Shown here: in pieces, positions 7,597 to 15,418 of the stretch
Layout of the letters: each line of letters starts with the position of its first letter
How positions within the stretch are numbered: position 1 is the first letter of the stretch
Assembly (NCBI GenBank): GCA_024279045.1
Contig: JAJRRZ010000093.1
Span: forward strand, 1-25,074
Length of the DNA stretch: 25,074 nucleotides
Source of the DNA: Alphaproteobacteria bacterium
GTDB taxonomy: Bacteria > Pseudomonadota > Alphaproteobacteria > Rhizobiales > Aestuariivirgaceae
Reading direction: 5' to 3'
Notes under the pieces: model-generated
What the model was told of the DNA's origin: nothing
The model's input: the letters and a program-made list of their open reading frames with translations, nothing else
The model's database searches: none
Translations under genes and position numbers: made by a program

Positions 7597-7860
7597 TAGC
7601 GTGATCGCGGCAAACGTCGCGCTTTTCCATCAGCGCTGTTGCCTGCGGAAAACGGGCCCGCGCATTGTGGCTGTTGACTTTGCAGACGTAGAGCGATCTC
7701 GGCAAAGGTTGCGCTTTTCCATCAGCGCTGTTGTCTGCGGAAAATAAGCCCGCGCATTGTGGCTGTTGACCTTTGCAAACGTAGAGTGATCTCGGCAAAC
7801 GTCGCGCAAGCACGGCAGGCTTTGCATTTCTCCATCAATGCCATTGCCGGCAGAAACGGC
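7583..7860. repeat. Three tandem copies of a ~93-bp repeat
   Basis: Units begin at 7583, 7676 and 7768, each opening GACtTTGCAGACGTAG or close to it. Copies 1 and 2 are nearly identical over 93 bp. Each contains an inverted pair TTTTCC/GGAAAA around a central CAGCGCTG. Copy 3 keeps the opening, then carries about 20 extra bases, then a diverged second half that still matches in outline (CTCCATCAATGCCATTGCCGGCAGAAA). All frames are broken or short, so I treat it as non-coding. It fills the gap between tRNA-Ser and the next gene's stop codon. Its role is unknown: candidates are a REP-like element, protein-binding sites or a small RNA. Confidence 0.85.
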
Positions 7861-7863
7861 TCA

Positions 7864-8244
7864 TCAGCCGCCTTGCAGGGCCAGGCGCATGCCGCGCAGC
7901 GCCGGCAGGCTCAGCAAGGCCGTGCCCAGCAGCCAGATGCCCATGGAGGTGAAGGTCGTGCGCCGCGCACCGCTGAAGCGTTCATGCAGGGCTGCCGGAA
8001 TGCCCGCCAGCATCAGCGTCAGCGTCGAGGAGAGTATTTGCGCCAGATACAGCACCAGCTCCGGCAACGGCGGCAGAAACGGTGGATACCAGCCGCCCGC
8101 AAACTTCACCAGCAGCGCCGTGAACGGCGAATGCATGCCGTTGAGCATGGCGATCAGCAACAGCGGTATCAGCAACTGATAGGCCACGGCATCGGCCCGC
8201 TCCGGCTCCTGCGGCTGTGGCATCTGTGGTGTCTGCCGGTTCAT
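7864..8244 (-). CDS. Small hypothetical membrane protein
   Basis: A 126-residue protein that I do not recognise. A polar, Gln/Pro-rich N-terminus (1-18) precedes three predicted hydrophobic segments (about 22-40, 62-85 and 98-120) separated by short loops (e.g. KFAGGWYPPFLPPLPE and HERFSGARRTT), so it should sit in the inner membrane. The ATG at 8244 has AGGGAG about 7 nt upstream and overlaps the stop of the YggT-family gene as ATGA, a classic sign of translational coupling. It is therefore likely a partner of, or at least coexpressed with, that protein. The reading frame is intact and codon use matches the neighbours. Confidence 0.7.
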   Translation of the reverse strand: MNRQTPQMPQPQEPERADAVAYQLLIPLLLIAMLNGMHSPFTALLVKFAGGWYPPFLPPLPELVLYLAQILSSTLTLMLAGIPAALHERFSGARRTTFTSMGIWLLGTALLSLPALRGMRLALQGG

Positions 8245-8555
8245 GCGCCCGCTCCCTGCAAGGTCGGCACCAGCCCGCGCGCTGCCAGCACCGCGTAGAA
8301 TGCCAGCCGCAGCACGAACACCCATACCGCCGCCAGCAACAGCAGCAACCGCGGCCCGACAATGGCCGGGGTGATAGCCCGCACCACCGACACCACCGGC
8401 TGGGTCAGCCGCACAAAGGCGCGCCAGATGTAGTTGTCCCAGTTTTCCGGCACGAACAACCCCAGCGCGAAGCGCCCCAGCAGTGTCCAGAACAGCGCCG
8501 CCAGCACGAAGTTCGGCAGGTGGAAATACCAGTAGTCGAACAGCGGATTGCCCAT
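8241..8555 (-). CDS. YggT family membrane protein
   Basis: A 104-residue integral membrane protein of the YggT/Ycf19 type. Hydrophobic segments lie at about 8-33 and 61-95, joined by the conserved stretch RLTQPVVSVVRAITPAIVG, which matches the family's 'TdPllrpiRriiP' signature. The ATG at 8555 is chosen over upstream in-frame starts because it begins the conserved region and has GAAGGG upstream. Family members are linked to membrane organisation, cell division or osmotic tolerance in various bacteria, but the biochemical role is not firmly known. It is divergent from hrcA and coupled (ATGA) to a small membrane protein downstream. Confidence 0.75.
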   Translation of the reverse strand: MGNPLFDYWYFHLPNFVLAALFWTLLGRFALGLFVPENWDNYIWRAFVRLTQPVVSVVRAITPAIVGPRLLLLLAAVWVFVLRLAFYAVLAARGLVPTLQGAGA

Positions 8556-8605
8556 GCCATTGCCCTTCCCGCAGCGCGCCCCTTGTCCCTGTCTGCGGTT
8601 GTGCG

Positions 8606-8652
8606 GCGGGCCTGTCAAGCCCGCTTGCATCGGCGCGTCATATCCTTATCTT
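8606..8652 (+). promoter_or_regulatory. Candidate hrcA promoter with upstream inverted repeat
   Basis: TTGCAT (8625-8630) and TATCTT (8647-8652) are separated by 16 nt, a reasonable sigma-70 match placing transcription start about 30 nt before the hrcA ATG. Directly upstream lies a perfect inverted repeat GCGGGC-N7-GCCCGC (8606-8624), which could bind a regulator or form a hairpin. I do not see a CIRCE operator here. Confidence 0.4.
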
Positions 8653-8689
8653 TGCTGCCGGACACGAAAAACCGCATGGAACACGAGCC

Positions 8690-9745
8690 ATGACGGCGCA
8701 ACCACCCATCAATTCGCTGGCCGAGCTGGACACCCGCGCCCGGCAGATTTTCGAGCAACTGGTGGATATCTACCTCGCCGCCGGCGAGCCTGTGGGCTCG
8801 CGCACGCTGTCGCGGCATTTGTCCATCAATCTCTCGCCTGCCTCGGTGCGCAACGTCATGGCCGACCTGGAGGAACTGGGTCTGCTCTACGCGCCCCACA
8901 CCTCCGCCGGACGCATGCCCACCGAGCAGGGACTGCGCTTCTTCGTTGATGCCATCATGGAGGATGCCACCCTCAACCCGGACGACAAGGCGGCGCTGGA
9001 TGCCTCGCTGAGTGGCGCGCGCGACGAGAAGGAAGTGCTGGAGCAGGTTTCCGCCGCGCTGTCCGGGCTGGCGCAGTGCGCCGGGCTGGTGGTTACGCCG
9101 TCGCACAATCCACGCCTGCGGCAGATCGAGTTCGTGCGCCTGCAGCCGGAAAAGGCGCTGGTGATTCTCGTCGGCGAGGATGGCACGGTGGAAAACCGCG
9201 TCATCGACATCGCTCCGGACGTGCCCAGCGCCAGTCTGCAACGCGCCGCACGCTTTCTCAATGACCGGCTGGCGGGGCTGAACATGCGCGAGATGGGCCA
9301 GCGCATTGCCGCGGAGCTGGACGTGCTGCGCCGCGAGATCGATGCGCTGGCGGCGGACGTGGTGGCCGCCGGGCTGGCCACCTGGACGGGCAGCGGCGAG
9401 GACAAGCGGCTGATCGTGCGCGGGCGCGGCAACCTGATTGCCGATGCGGCGCTGCTCTCCGACCTTGAGCGGCTGCAGCGGTTGTTCGCCGATCTGGAGG
9501 AAAAGCGCGACCTGCTGGAGCTGCTCAGCCGGGTGGAAGGCGGCGAGGGCGTGCGCATATTCATCGGGCGGGAAAATCCGTTGTTCTCGCTGTCCGGCTC
9601 GGCGCTTGTCGCCGCGCCCTACGGCGACGAGACAGGCGAGGTGGTCGGCGTGCTGGGCATCATCGGCCCCACCCGCCTGCCCTATGCGCGCATCATTCCG
9701 GTGGTGGACTATGCCGCGCGCATGGTCTCGCGCCTGCTTTCATGA
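8690..9745 (+). CDS. hrcA: Heat-inducible transcription repressor HrcA
   Basis: HrcA (351 residues) is the repressor that binds CIRCE operators and controls chaperone genes such as groESL. The N-terminal winged-helix region is clear: YLAAGEPVGSRTLS, then SPASVRNVMADLEELGLL and HTSAGRMPTEQGLRFFVD (about 24-88). The GAF-like middle and the C-terminal segment GVLGIIGPTRLPYARIIPVVDY (about 320-341) are also typical. The ATG at 8690 is chosen because the family signature starts within the next 20 residues, though the Shine-Dalgarno is weak. grpE follows 122 nt later, the standard alphaproteobacterial order. Confidence 0.96.
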   Translation: MTAQPPINSLAELDTRARQIFEQLVDIYLAAGEPVGSRTLSRHLSINLSPASVRNVMADLEELGLLYAPHTSAGRMPTEQGLRFFVDAIMEDATLNPDDKAALDASLSGARDEKEVLEQVSAALSGLAQCAGLVVTPSHNPRLRQIEFVRLQPEKALVILVGEDGTVENRVIDIAPDVPSASLQRAARFLNDRLAGLNMREMGQRIAAELDVLRREIDALAADVVAAGLATWTGSGEDKRLIVRGRGNLIADAALLSDLERLQRLFADLEEKRDLLELLSRVEGGEGVRIFIGRENPLFSLSGSALVAAPYGDETGEVVGVLGIIGPTRLPYARIIPVVDYAARMVSRLLS

Positions 9746-9786
9746 CGTCATGAATGCTGGCCATTGAAGCAGCATCACCATGCCCC

Positions 9787-9815
9787 CTTGATTTTTGCGC
9801 CCGCGCTCCTGATAT
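9787..9815 (+). promoter_or_regulatory. Possible heat-shock (RpoH-type) promoter for grpE
   Basis: CTTGAT (9787-9792) followed after 16 nt by CTGATAT (9809-9815) resembles the alphaproteobacterial RpoH pattern of CTTG and a C-T-AT-rich -10 element. It lies in the 122-nt gap between hrcA and grpE, about 50 nt before the grpE ATG. It would allow grpE to be induced separately from hrcA. The match is imperfect. Confidence 0.35.
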
Positions 9816-9867
9816 GCACTGGCGGAAACGACAAACATGCAATCTTCCGGGGACGGGAAGGGATATC

Positions 9868-10485
9868 ATGAGCGAGGAAAAGCAAGCGGCGCAGCAGGCC
9901 GCAGAGGAGAATGCACGGTCGCAACAGACCCAGGATGCACAGGCTGCGCAGGATGCGCAGCAGCAGTCGGCGGATTCCGCCAGCGAGCCGGCGGATGAAC
10001 TTGAACAGTTGCGGCAGGAAAATGCCGAGCTGAAGGACAAGTATCTGCGCGCGCTGGCCGACCTGGAGCAGTTGCGCCGCCGTCTGCTGCAGGAAAAGCA
10101 GGAGGCGGTGAAATATGCCGCCGCCGACTTCGCCCGCGACATGCTCACCGTGTGCGACAATCTCTCCCGCGCCATCGAAGCGGTGCCCGAGGAGCGCAAG
10201 GGCGAGCACGAATTGCTGGATACCCTGCTGACCGGCGTGGACATGACCCTGAAGGACATGCTGGCCACCTTCGAGCGGCACAACATCCGCAAGATCCCGG
10301 CACATGGGGAGAAGTTCGACCCAAACGTGCACGAAGCCATGTTCGAGGTGGAAACCCCCGATGCGGAAAGCGGCACCGTGGTGCAGGTCATCCAGGAAGG
10401 CTACATCCATCACGACCGCGTGCTGCGCCCGGCGCGCGTGGGCGTGTCGAAGGGCAGCGCGAAAAACGGCGAGGGCGGGCAGTAG
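9868..10485 (+). CDS. grpE: Nucleotide exchange factor GrpE
   Basis: GrpE (205 residues) releases ADP from DnaK and so resets the Hsp70 folding cycle. An Ala/Gln-rich disordered N-terminus (1-43) precedes a long coiled-coil helix (about 45-95, ELEQLRQENAELKDKYLRAL). The C-terminal beta wing carries the family signature near 151-196 (FDPNVHEAMFEVE, then GTVVQVIQEGYIHHDRVLRP). The ATG at 9868 is supported by GGAAGGG about 7 nt upstream. In-frame upstream ATGs lack this support. It ends 40 nt before the convergent ccoS. Confidence 0.97.
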   Translation: MSEEKQAAQQAAEENARSQQTQDAQAAQDAQQQSADSASEPADELEQLRQENAELKDKYLRALADLEQLRRRLLQEKQEAVKYAAADFARDMLTVCDNLSRAIEAVPEERKGEHELLDTLLTGVDMTLKDMLATFERHNIRKIPAHGEKFDPNVHEAMFEVETPDAESGTVVQVIQEGYIHHDRVLRPARVGVSKGSAKNGEGGQ

Positions 10486-10525
10486 CCGCTACGATCAGCC
10501 CGCCTGCGGCCAATAGCGAAACGGC

Positions 10526-10717
10526 CTATTCCTCGCCGCGGCGGGTGGGCGGCTTGTCGCCATTCAGCGGCCTGTCGTCTGTCTCGTCGTCAAGAATGCG
10601 CAAGGCCTCGCCTTCCAGGTCGTCATACTGGCCGCTCTTCAGCGTCCACATGAACACGCCTACCCAGATGATGCCCAGCAACAGGGCGACGGGAACCAGA
10701 AATGCCAGCACGTTCAT
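10526..10717 (-). CDS. ccoS: cbb3-type oxidase assembly protein CcoS
   Basis: CcoS/FixS (63 residues) is a single-span membrane protein needed to insert haem and copper cofactors into the cbb3 oxidase. The N-terminal span MNVLAFLVPVALLLGIIWVG leads into FMWTLKSGQYDDLEGEALRIL, the family's hallmark. The charged C-terminal tail is normal. Its ATG overlaps the ccoI stop codon by four nt, showing translational coupling. It is the last gene of the ccoGHIS unit. Confidence 0.95.
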   Translation of the reverse strand: MNVLAFLVPVALLLGIIWVGVFMWTLKSGQYDDLEGEALRILDDETDDRPLNGDKPPTRRGEE

Positions 10718-13002
10718 GCCGCCTGCCTCCCTTGCGTGGCTTCCGCCGTGGCATCTTCGGACTGGCCGCGGCGCAGCCTGCCAATGAAGCTGCGCGTGAT
10801 GAAATTGAGCCGCAGCGCATTGCCCACCACGATGATGGATGAAGACGACATGGCAATGGCGGCGAACAATGGCGTGGCATAGCCGAACACCGCCACCGGC
10901 ACGGCAATGATGTTGTAGATGATGGCCAGGCCGAAGTTCTGCGTCATCAGCCGCCGGGCGCGGTGCGCCACCCGCAGGGAAAAGGCCACGGGACGAAGCG
11001 AGTCGGTGAGGAACACCAGTTGCGCCGCGGTGCGGCCTATGTCGGAGGCGGTGGACGGCGCCATGGACACATATCCGGCGGCCAGCGCCGGGGCGTCGTT
11101 GATGCCATCACCGACCATCAGCACCTTCGCGCCGGCCTTGGCCAGGCCTTCCACATAGGCGAGCTTTTCCTGCGGAGTGCAGCGTGCGCGGAAATGCTCG
11201 ATGCCGGCCTGTTCGGCAATGGCGCGCACCGGGCCTTCGCGGTCGCCGGAGATGATCTCCACGCGCAGGCCCATGTCCTTCAACTGGCGGATGGTGGCCG
11301 CGGCATTGGGGCGCAGCTCGTCGGCAAAGGGGAACAGCACCGGCGCACGGCCCTGCACGGAAAGCGCCAGATGTGGCATGTCGGATTTGTCCAGCACCTC
11401 CTCCTCCACGCCGCAGAAACCCGGCGCGCCCAGGCGCACCTCGCGGCCCTGCCAGATGCCCTTCAGGCCTCGGCCCGGCAGCTCCTCCACCTCCACCACC
11501 ACCGCCGGGGCAATGCCGCGCTCCTTCACCGCGCGGACGATGGCGCGCGACAACGGGTGGCTGGAGCCTTGCGCCAGGCCGGCGGCAACGGCCAGTATGT
11601 CGGTGGAGACGGGGCCGGTCTCCAGCAACTTCAACTGCCCCAGGGTGAGGGTGCCGGTCTTGTCGAACACCACCGTGTCGATGTCGGCGAGTTTTTCCAG
11701 CGCAGCGCCGTCCTTGACCATGACACCGGCGCGGAACAGCACGCCAGCGGCCACCACCTGCACCGCCGGCACGGCCAGCCCCAGCGCGCAGGGGCAGGTG
11801 ATGATGAGCACGGTGATGGCGTGCAGCAGCGAGACAGGCCAGTTGAAACCGGTTACATAGAGCCAGCCGCCAAGCGTGAGGGCGGCCAGCGTATGCACCA
11901 CCGGGGCATAGTAGCCAGCCAGCCGGTCGGCTATGCGCACATAGGCCGAGCGGCTCTTTTCGGCGGCGGCCATCAGGCGGATCATCTCGGCCAGGAAGGT
12001 ATCCTCACCGGCGGCCTTCAGGCGCACCAGCAGCGGGCCGGTGATGTTGGTGCTGCCGGCGAAGACTTCCTCGCCGGGCTTGACGCGCTCGGGGTTCGAC
12101 TCGCCGGTGATGACGGACATGTCCACGTCCGACGATCCCTCCTCCACCAGGCCATCGACCGGCACACGCTCGCCCGGGGCGATGCGCACCAACATGCCGG
12201 GCTTCAGCTCGGAGATGGGCAGGAAACGGGTCTTGCCATCCGCCTCGATGACCGTGGCGCCCTCCGAGGAGAGGGCCATGAGCTGGGTAACGGCGGAGCG
12301 CGCGCGGGCGCGCATGCGATGGTCGAGATAACGGCCAATGAGCAGGAAGAACAGCAGCGAGACGGCGGCGTCGAAATAGGCATGCTGCTGGTGCGTGGCG
12401 GTCTGATAGAGGCTCATCAGCAGCGCGGTGATGACGCCCAGCGAAATGGGCACGTCCATGTTGGTGCGGGCCTGCGACAACGCGGCGAAGGCGGAGCGGA
12501 AAAACGGCCTGCCGGCATAGAGCACCGCCGGCACCGCCAGCACGGCGGAGGCCCAGTGGAAGAAATCGCGCGTCAGCCCCGTTGCGCCGGCCCATACGGA
12601 GATGGACAGCATCATGATGTTGGCCGCCGCGAAACCGGCCACACCCAGGGCGCGCAGCAGCTCGGCGGCTTCCGCATCGTCCTGGGCAAAGCCGGCGGCC
12701 TGCGGGTCGAAGGGGCGGGCCTCGTAACCCAGCTCGGCCAGCTTGCGGGGAATGTCGTCGGGGTCGAAATTCGGATCATGCCAGCGCGCCTTCACCTGGC
12801 GCAGGGTGAAATTCACCCTGCCCTCTTCCAGCGCCGGTATTTCGCGCAGGCCCTTCTCGATGGTGGAAATGCAGGCGGCGCAGTGAATGCCAGGCACGGA
12901 GAGCGTCAGTTCGCGCGCGCCGTCGTCGGTCTCGCGCACCCAGTAGGCGGCGCTGCCAACAGCGCCACCGGTTTCCTCGCCTCTCATGCCACAGCAACTC
13001 AT
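10714..13002 (-). CDS. ccoI: Copper-transporting P-type ATPase for cbb3 oxidase assembly (CcoI/FixI)
   Basis: This 762-residue P1B ATPase exports Cu(I) needed for the CuB site of the cbb3 oxidase. It has an N-terminal cysteine cluster (Cys3-Cys4) and a heavy-metal domain with GIHCAAC (Cys41, Cys44). Eight membrane spans are expected. The ion-binding CPC is at 403-405, the actuator TGES at 299-302, the phosphorylation site DKTGT at 447-451 (Asp447), the HP locus at 482-483, and GDGINDAP at 631-638. All key residues are intact. Position between ccoH and ccoS marks it as the FixI type rather than a detoxifying CopA. The ATG at 13002 has AGGAG eight nt upstream. Confidence 0.96.
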   Translation of the reverse strand: MSCCGMRGEETGGAVGSAAYWVRETDDGARELTLSVPGIHCAACISTIEKGLREIPALEEGRVNFTLRQVKARWHDPNFDPDDIPRKLAELGYEARPFDPQAAGFAQDDAEAAELLRALGVAGFAAANIMMLSISVWAGATGLTRDFFHWASAVLAVPAVLYAGRPFFRSAFAALSQARTNMDVPISLGVITALLMSLYQTATHQQHAYFDAAVSLLFFLLIGRYLDHRMRARARSAVTQLMALSSEGATVIEADGKTRFLPISELKPGMLVRIAPGERVPVDGLVEEGSSDVDMSVITGESNPERVKPGEEVFAGSTNITGPLLVRLKAAGEDTFLAEMIRLMAAAEKSRSAYVRIADRLAGYYAPVVHTLAALTLGGWLYVTGFNWPVSLLHAITVLIITCPCALGLAVPAVQVVAAGVLFRAGVMVKDGAALEKLADIDTVVFDKTGTLTLGQLKLLETGPVSTDILAVAAGLAQGSSHPLSRAIVRAVKERGIAPAVVVEVEELPGRGLKGIWQGREVRLGAPGFCGVEEEVLDKSDMPHLALSVQGRAPVLFPFADELRPNAAATIRQLKDMGLRVEIISGDREGPVRAIAEQAGIEHFRARCTPQEKLAYVEGLAKAGAKVLMVGDGINDAPALAAGYVSMAPSTASDIGRTAAQLVFLTDSLRPVAFSLRVAHRARRLMTQNFGLAIIYNIIAVPVAVFGYATPLFAAIAMSSSSIIVVGNALRLNFITRSFIGRLRRGQSEDATAEATQGRQAA

Positions 13003-13051
13003 GGAATGTCTCCTGCACTACGTTGCTGCATGTGATGCTGCCGAAAGCGCA

Positions 13052-13534
13052 TCAGCGCATCAGGAAGTCGGCGGTGGCGCGCCATTGCAGCTCGCCGTTG
13101 CGATGGAAGCGGATGTCGGCGATCCATTTGCCCAGCGGCAGCGTCTCGGCTGTTTCATAGTGGCCCGCGGTGCGTTCGCGCAACGACATGGTACGGTCAT
13201 CGCGGGTGCCGACGGGGCGCGAGAACACCGCCGTAACCTGCATGCCCGTGAGCGGCTGGCCCTTGGCGTCCTTCAGCTCCACCGCCACACGGCGGCTGCG
13301 CAGCACAATCACCTTCGTGTGCCAGCCCTTGGCCAGCATGGCGCGGGCAGTGGCGGCCTGCTTGTTGTATTTTTTCGATGCCTCATAGCCATTGCCGGGC
13401 ACCAGACCTGTCCAACTGGTCTGCGAATAATAGACCAGCATGCCGTTGACAGTGAATATGACACCAAAAAAAACCACGAGCATCGCCAGCACATGCCAGC
13501 CAGTGAGCTGAAACTCCTTGCTTGCCTGCGACAT
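13052..13534 (-). CDS. ccoH: FixH/CcoH family cbb3 oxidase assembly protein
   Basis: A 160-residue protein with one N-terminal membrane span (about 12-34, WHVLAMLVVFFGVIFTVNGM) and a periplasmic beta-rich domain. The stretch MLVYYSQTSWTGLVPGNGYEAS and the C-terminal GHYETAETLPLGKWIADI are characteristic of FixH. CcoH associates with the cbb3 oxidase and its assembly intermediates. It lies 77 nt after ccoG and 49 nt before ccoI. The ATG at 13534 has GGGAG about 8 nt upstream. Confidence 0.93.
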   Translation of the reverse strand: MSQASKEFQLTGWHVLAMLVVFFGVIFTVNGMLVYYSQTSWTGLVPGNGYEASKKYNKQAATARAMLAKGWHTKVIVLRSRRVAVELKDAKGQPLTGMQVTAVFSRPVGTRDDRTMSLRERTAGHYETAETLPLGKWIADIRFHRNGELQWRATADFLMR

Positions 13535-13611
13535 GACTCAGCTCCCATGTGTCTGGTGGTGGTGCGCCTTGCTGATACATGGCACACCCCGTTTGTCGCC
13601 TCAACGGGCCA

Positions 13612-15138
13612 TCAGCGCCTTGCGGGTGCCTCGAAGACCGCCTTGTTGGTCGCGGTTTCGGTGGGCTTGCCGTCCTTGTCCAGCGCCTCGATGGCGAAGC
13701 CGAATTCCTGACGACCGGAAACCTTGCTGCCCGGCACCATGACGAATACGCGCAGGGCACGCGCCTTGTTGCCCTTTACATCAAAGGTGAATTCGCGCGC
13801 GGGCGGCTTGTCCAACCCGAGGATGCGCATCTTGCCCTCTGGCAGACCTTCCATGCGGATGCGGAACTGGCGTGGCTCCAGTTGCATATTCAGAACGCGC
13901 ACGGTGTAGGCGTTGCGGATCTCGCCGGTGGACAAGCGCACGAACATCGGGTTGCGGTCGTGGATGACGTTGATCTGCAGCCGGTCGCGGGTGGCCAGAT
14001 GCAGCACCAATCCGGCGGCGATGAGCATCCATACAGTGAGATAGACGATGGTGCGCGGACGGATGAAATTGCGCCAGCCGAAATCGGCCTGCTTCATCTT
14101 GCCGGAGGCCATGTCGTCGTAGGCCTTCACGCTGGCATAGGCGATCAGCCCGCGTGGCTTGCCGATTTTCTCCATTACCGAGTTGCAGGCGTCGATACAC
14201 AGTGCGCAGGTAATGCAGGCCAGTTGCTGGCCATCGCGAATATCGATCCCGGTGGGGCAGACATGCACGCACTTGCCGCAATCGATGCAGTCGCCGAACT
14301 CGATTTCGGGGTGTTTCTTGCGGTCGCGCATGGAGCCGCGCGGTTCGCCGCGCCAGTCGTGATAAGTAACAATGAGGGTGTCCTCGTCCACCATGGCGCC
14401 CTGAATGCGCGGCCAGGGGCACATGTAGATGCACACCTGCTCGCGCATGATGCCGGCAAACATGTAGGTGATGCCACCCATGATGGCCACCGTCCAGTAG
14501 GCCACGGAGGGAGCCTGGCCGGTGAAGAACCACTTCACCACGTCCGGCGCGTTGCCGAAATAGAGGATGAAGGTGAGCGCCGTCCAGAAGGCGATGAACA
14601 ACCACACCGCGTGCTTCAGGCCGCGCTTGATGATCTTTTGCGCGTTCCACGGGGTCTTGTCGAGCTTCATCTGGGCGTTGCGATCACCCTCGATCTTGCG
14701 CTCCACCCACATGAACATGTCGGTCCATACCGTCTGCCAGCAGGCATAGCCACACCAAGCGCGCCCGACCATGGAGGTGGCGACGAACAGGCCGATGCCG
14801 GCAAGAATGAGCAGACCGGCAATGTAATAGAACTCCTGCGGCCAGATCTCGATGAAGAAGAAATAGAAACGGCGGTGCGCCAGATCCACCAGCACGGCCT
14901 GATCCGGCGCGCCGGGGCCGCGATCCCAGCGGATCCAAGGCAGGATGAAATAGATGCCCATGAAGACGATCGCGAGCATTGATTTGAGGTGGCGATAGGC
15001 ACCGCTGATGCTCTGCGGATAAATCTTCCTGCGGGCCTGATAGAGCGAGGTTTTCTCTTCAGGCTCTTGCGGCGCGCCGACATTGCCGGCGGCCTTGCCG
15101 GTGGCCTCGCGCTTGAGGGTATCGACGACTTCCACCAT
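13612..15138 (-). CDS. ccoG: Cytochrome c oxidase accessory protein CcoG (FixG)
   Basis: CcoG (508 residues) is a membrane iron-sulfur protein that acts as a cupric reductase supplying Cu(I) to cbb3 assembly. N-terminal membrane spans begin at about 52. Conserved cysteines occur in GRAWCGYACWQ (Cys129, Cys133) and REQVCIYMCPWP (Cys236, Cys240). Two [4Fe-4S] ferredoxin motifs follow, CIDCGKCVHVCP (284-295) and CITCALCIDAC (308-318). The C-terminal ~120 residues form the periplasmic immunoglobulin-like FixG domain. It is separated from ccoP by 280 nt containing a hairpin, so ccoGHIS may have its own promoter. Confidence 0.97.
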   Translation of the reverse strand: MVEVVDTLKREATGKAAGNVGAPQEPEEKTSLYQARRKIYPQSISGAYRHLKSMLAIVFMGIYFILPWIRWDRGPGAPDQAVLVDLAHRRFYFFFIEIWPQEFYYIAGLLILAGIGLFVATSMVGRAWCGYACWQTVWTDMFMWVERKIEGDRNAQMKLDKTPWNAQKIIKRGLKHAVWLFIAFWTALTFILYFGNAPDVVKWFFTGQAPSVAYWTVAIMGGITYMFAGIMREQVCIYMCPWPRIQGAMVDEDTLIVTYHDWRGEPRGSMRDRKKHPEIEFGDCIDCGKCVHVCPTGIDIRDGQQLACITCALCIDACNSVMEKIGKPRGLIAYASVKAYDDMASGKMKQADFGWRNFIRPRTIVYLTVWMLIAAGLVLHLATRDRLQINVIHDRNPMFVRLSTGEIRNAYTVRVLNMQLEPRQFRIRMEGLPEGKMRILGLDKPPAREFTFDVKGNKARALRVFVMVPGSKVSGRQEFGFAIEALDKDGKPTETATNKAVFEAPARR

Positions 15139-15366
15139 GGTTGTGCCTGCCCCTGTTCGTGGATGCGTGTTGTCTCTTGCCTGTCCGATACCCTGTCAGC
15201 TCGTTGGCGTTTCCTCCGGCCTGCCATTGTGGCCACACGTCTGGCCAGTCGATGTGCTTATGCTTGCATATGTGGCGTGGCCAATGAATTTAATGATTTG
15301 CAAGTTGCAGGTTTCAGCACGTGGCAACCAGTCCGCAATGCGGAAGCATGTTGCCTGAGGGTGAAA

Positions 15367-15395
15367 GGGCGAGGATGACGCCGTCATCCCCGCCC
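15367..15395 (-). terminator. Hairpin downstream of ccoP (likely terminator)
   Basis: GGGCG-A-GGATGACG pairs with CGTCATCC-C-CGCCC around a very short loop, with one mismatch. On the minus strand it starts 24 nt after the ccoP stop and is followed by TTTCAC, a weak T-tract. It probably ends or protects the ccoNOQP transcript. The remaining gap to ccoG (15139-15366) holds an imperfect palindrome TATGC-TT-GCATA (15259-15270) but no FNR-type TTGAT-N4-ATCAA site that I can see. Confidence 0.5.
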
Positions 15396-15418
15396 GGTAT
15401 TTGCAGCCTTGGCGCGGC

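Noticed and set aside
7207..7613. Short open frames on both strands through the tRNA-Ser region
   Set aside because: They read through the tRNA and its fragment. Their peptides are only translations of tRNA sequence.
7583..7860. Tandem repeat as a CRISPR array
   Set aside because: The units are ~93 bp and contiguous with no unique spacers, and no cas genes are present.
8556..8689. CIRCE operator upstream of hrcA
   Set aside because: I looked for the TTAGCACTC-N9-GAGTGCTAA pattern here and in the hrcA-grpE gap and saw no match.
10486..10525. Terminator between the convergent grpE and ccoS
   Set aside because: The 40-nt gap has only a short GC-rich stretch with no stable hairpin plus T-tract.
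10963..13035. 690-codon open frame on the plus strand
   Set aside because: Antisense shadow of ccoI in GC-rich DNA. Its composition is unlike a real protein.
15139..15418. FNR/FixK box upstream of ccoG
   Set aside because: The closest string, TTGCAAATCATTAA on the minus strand, is not a palindrome of the required form.
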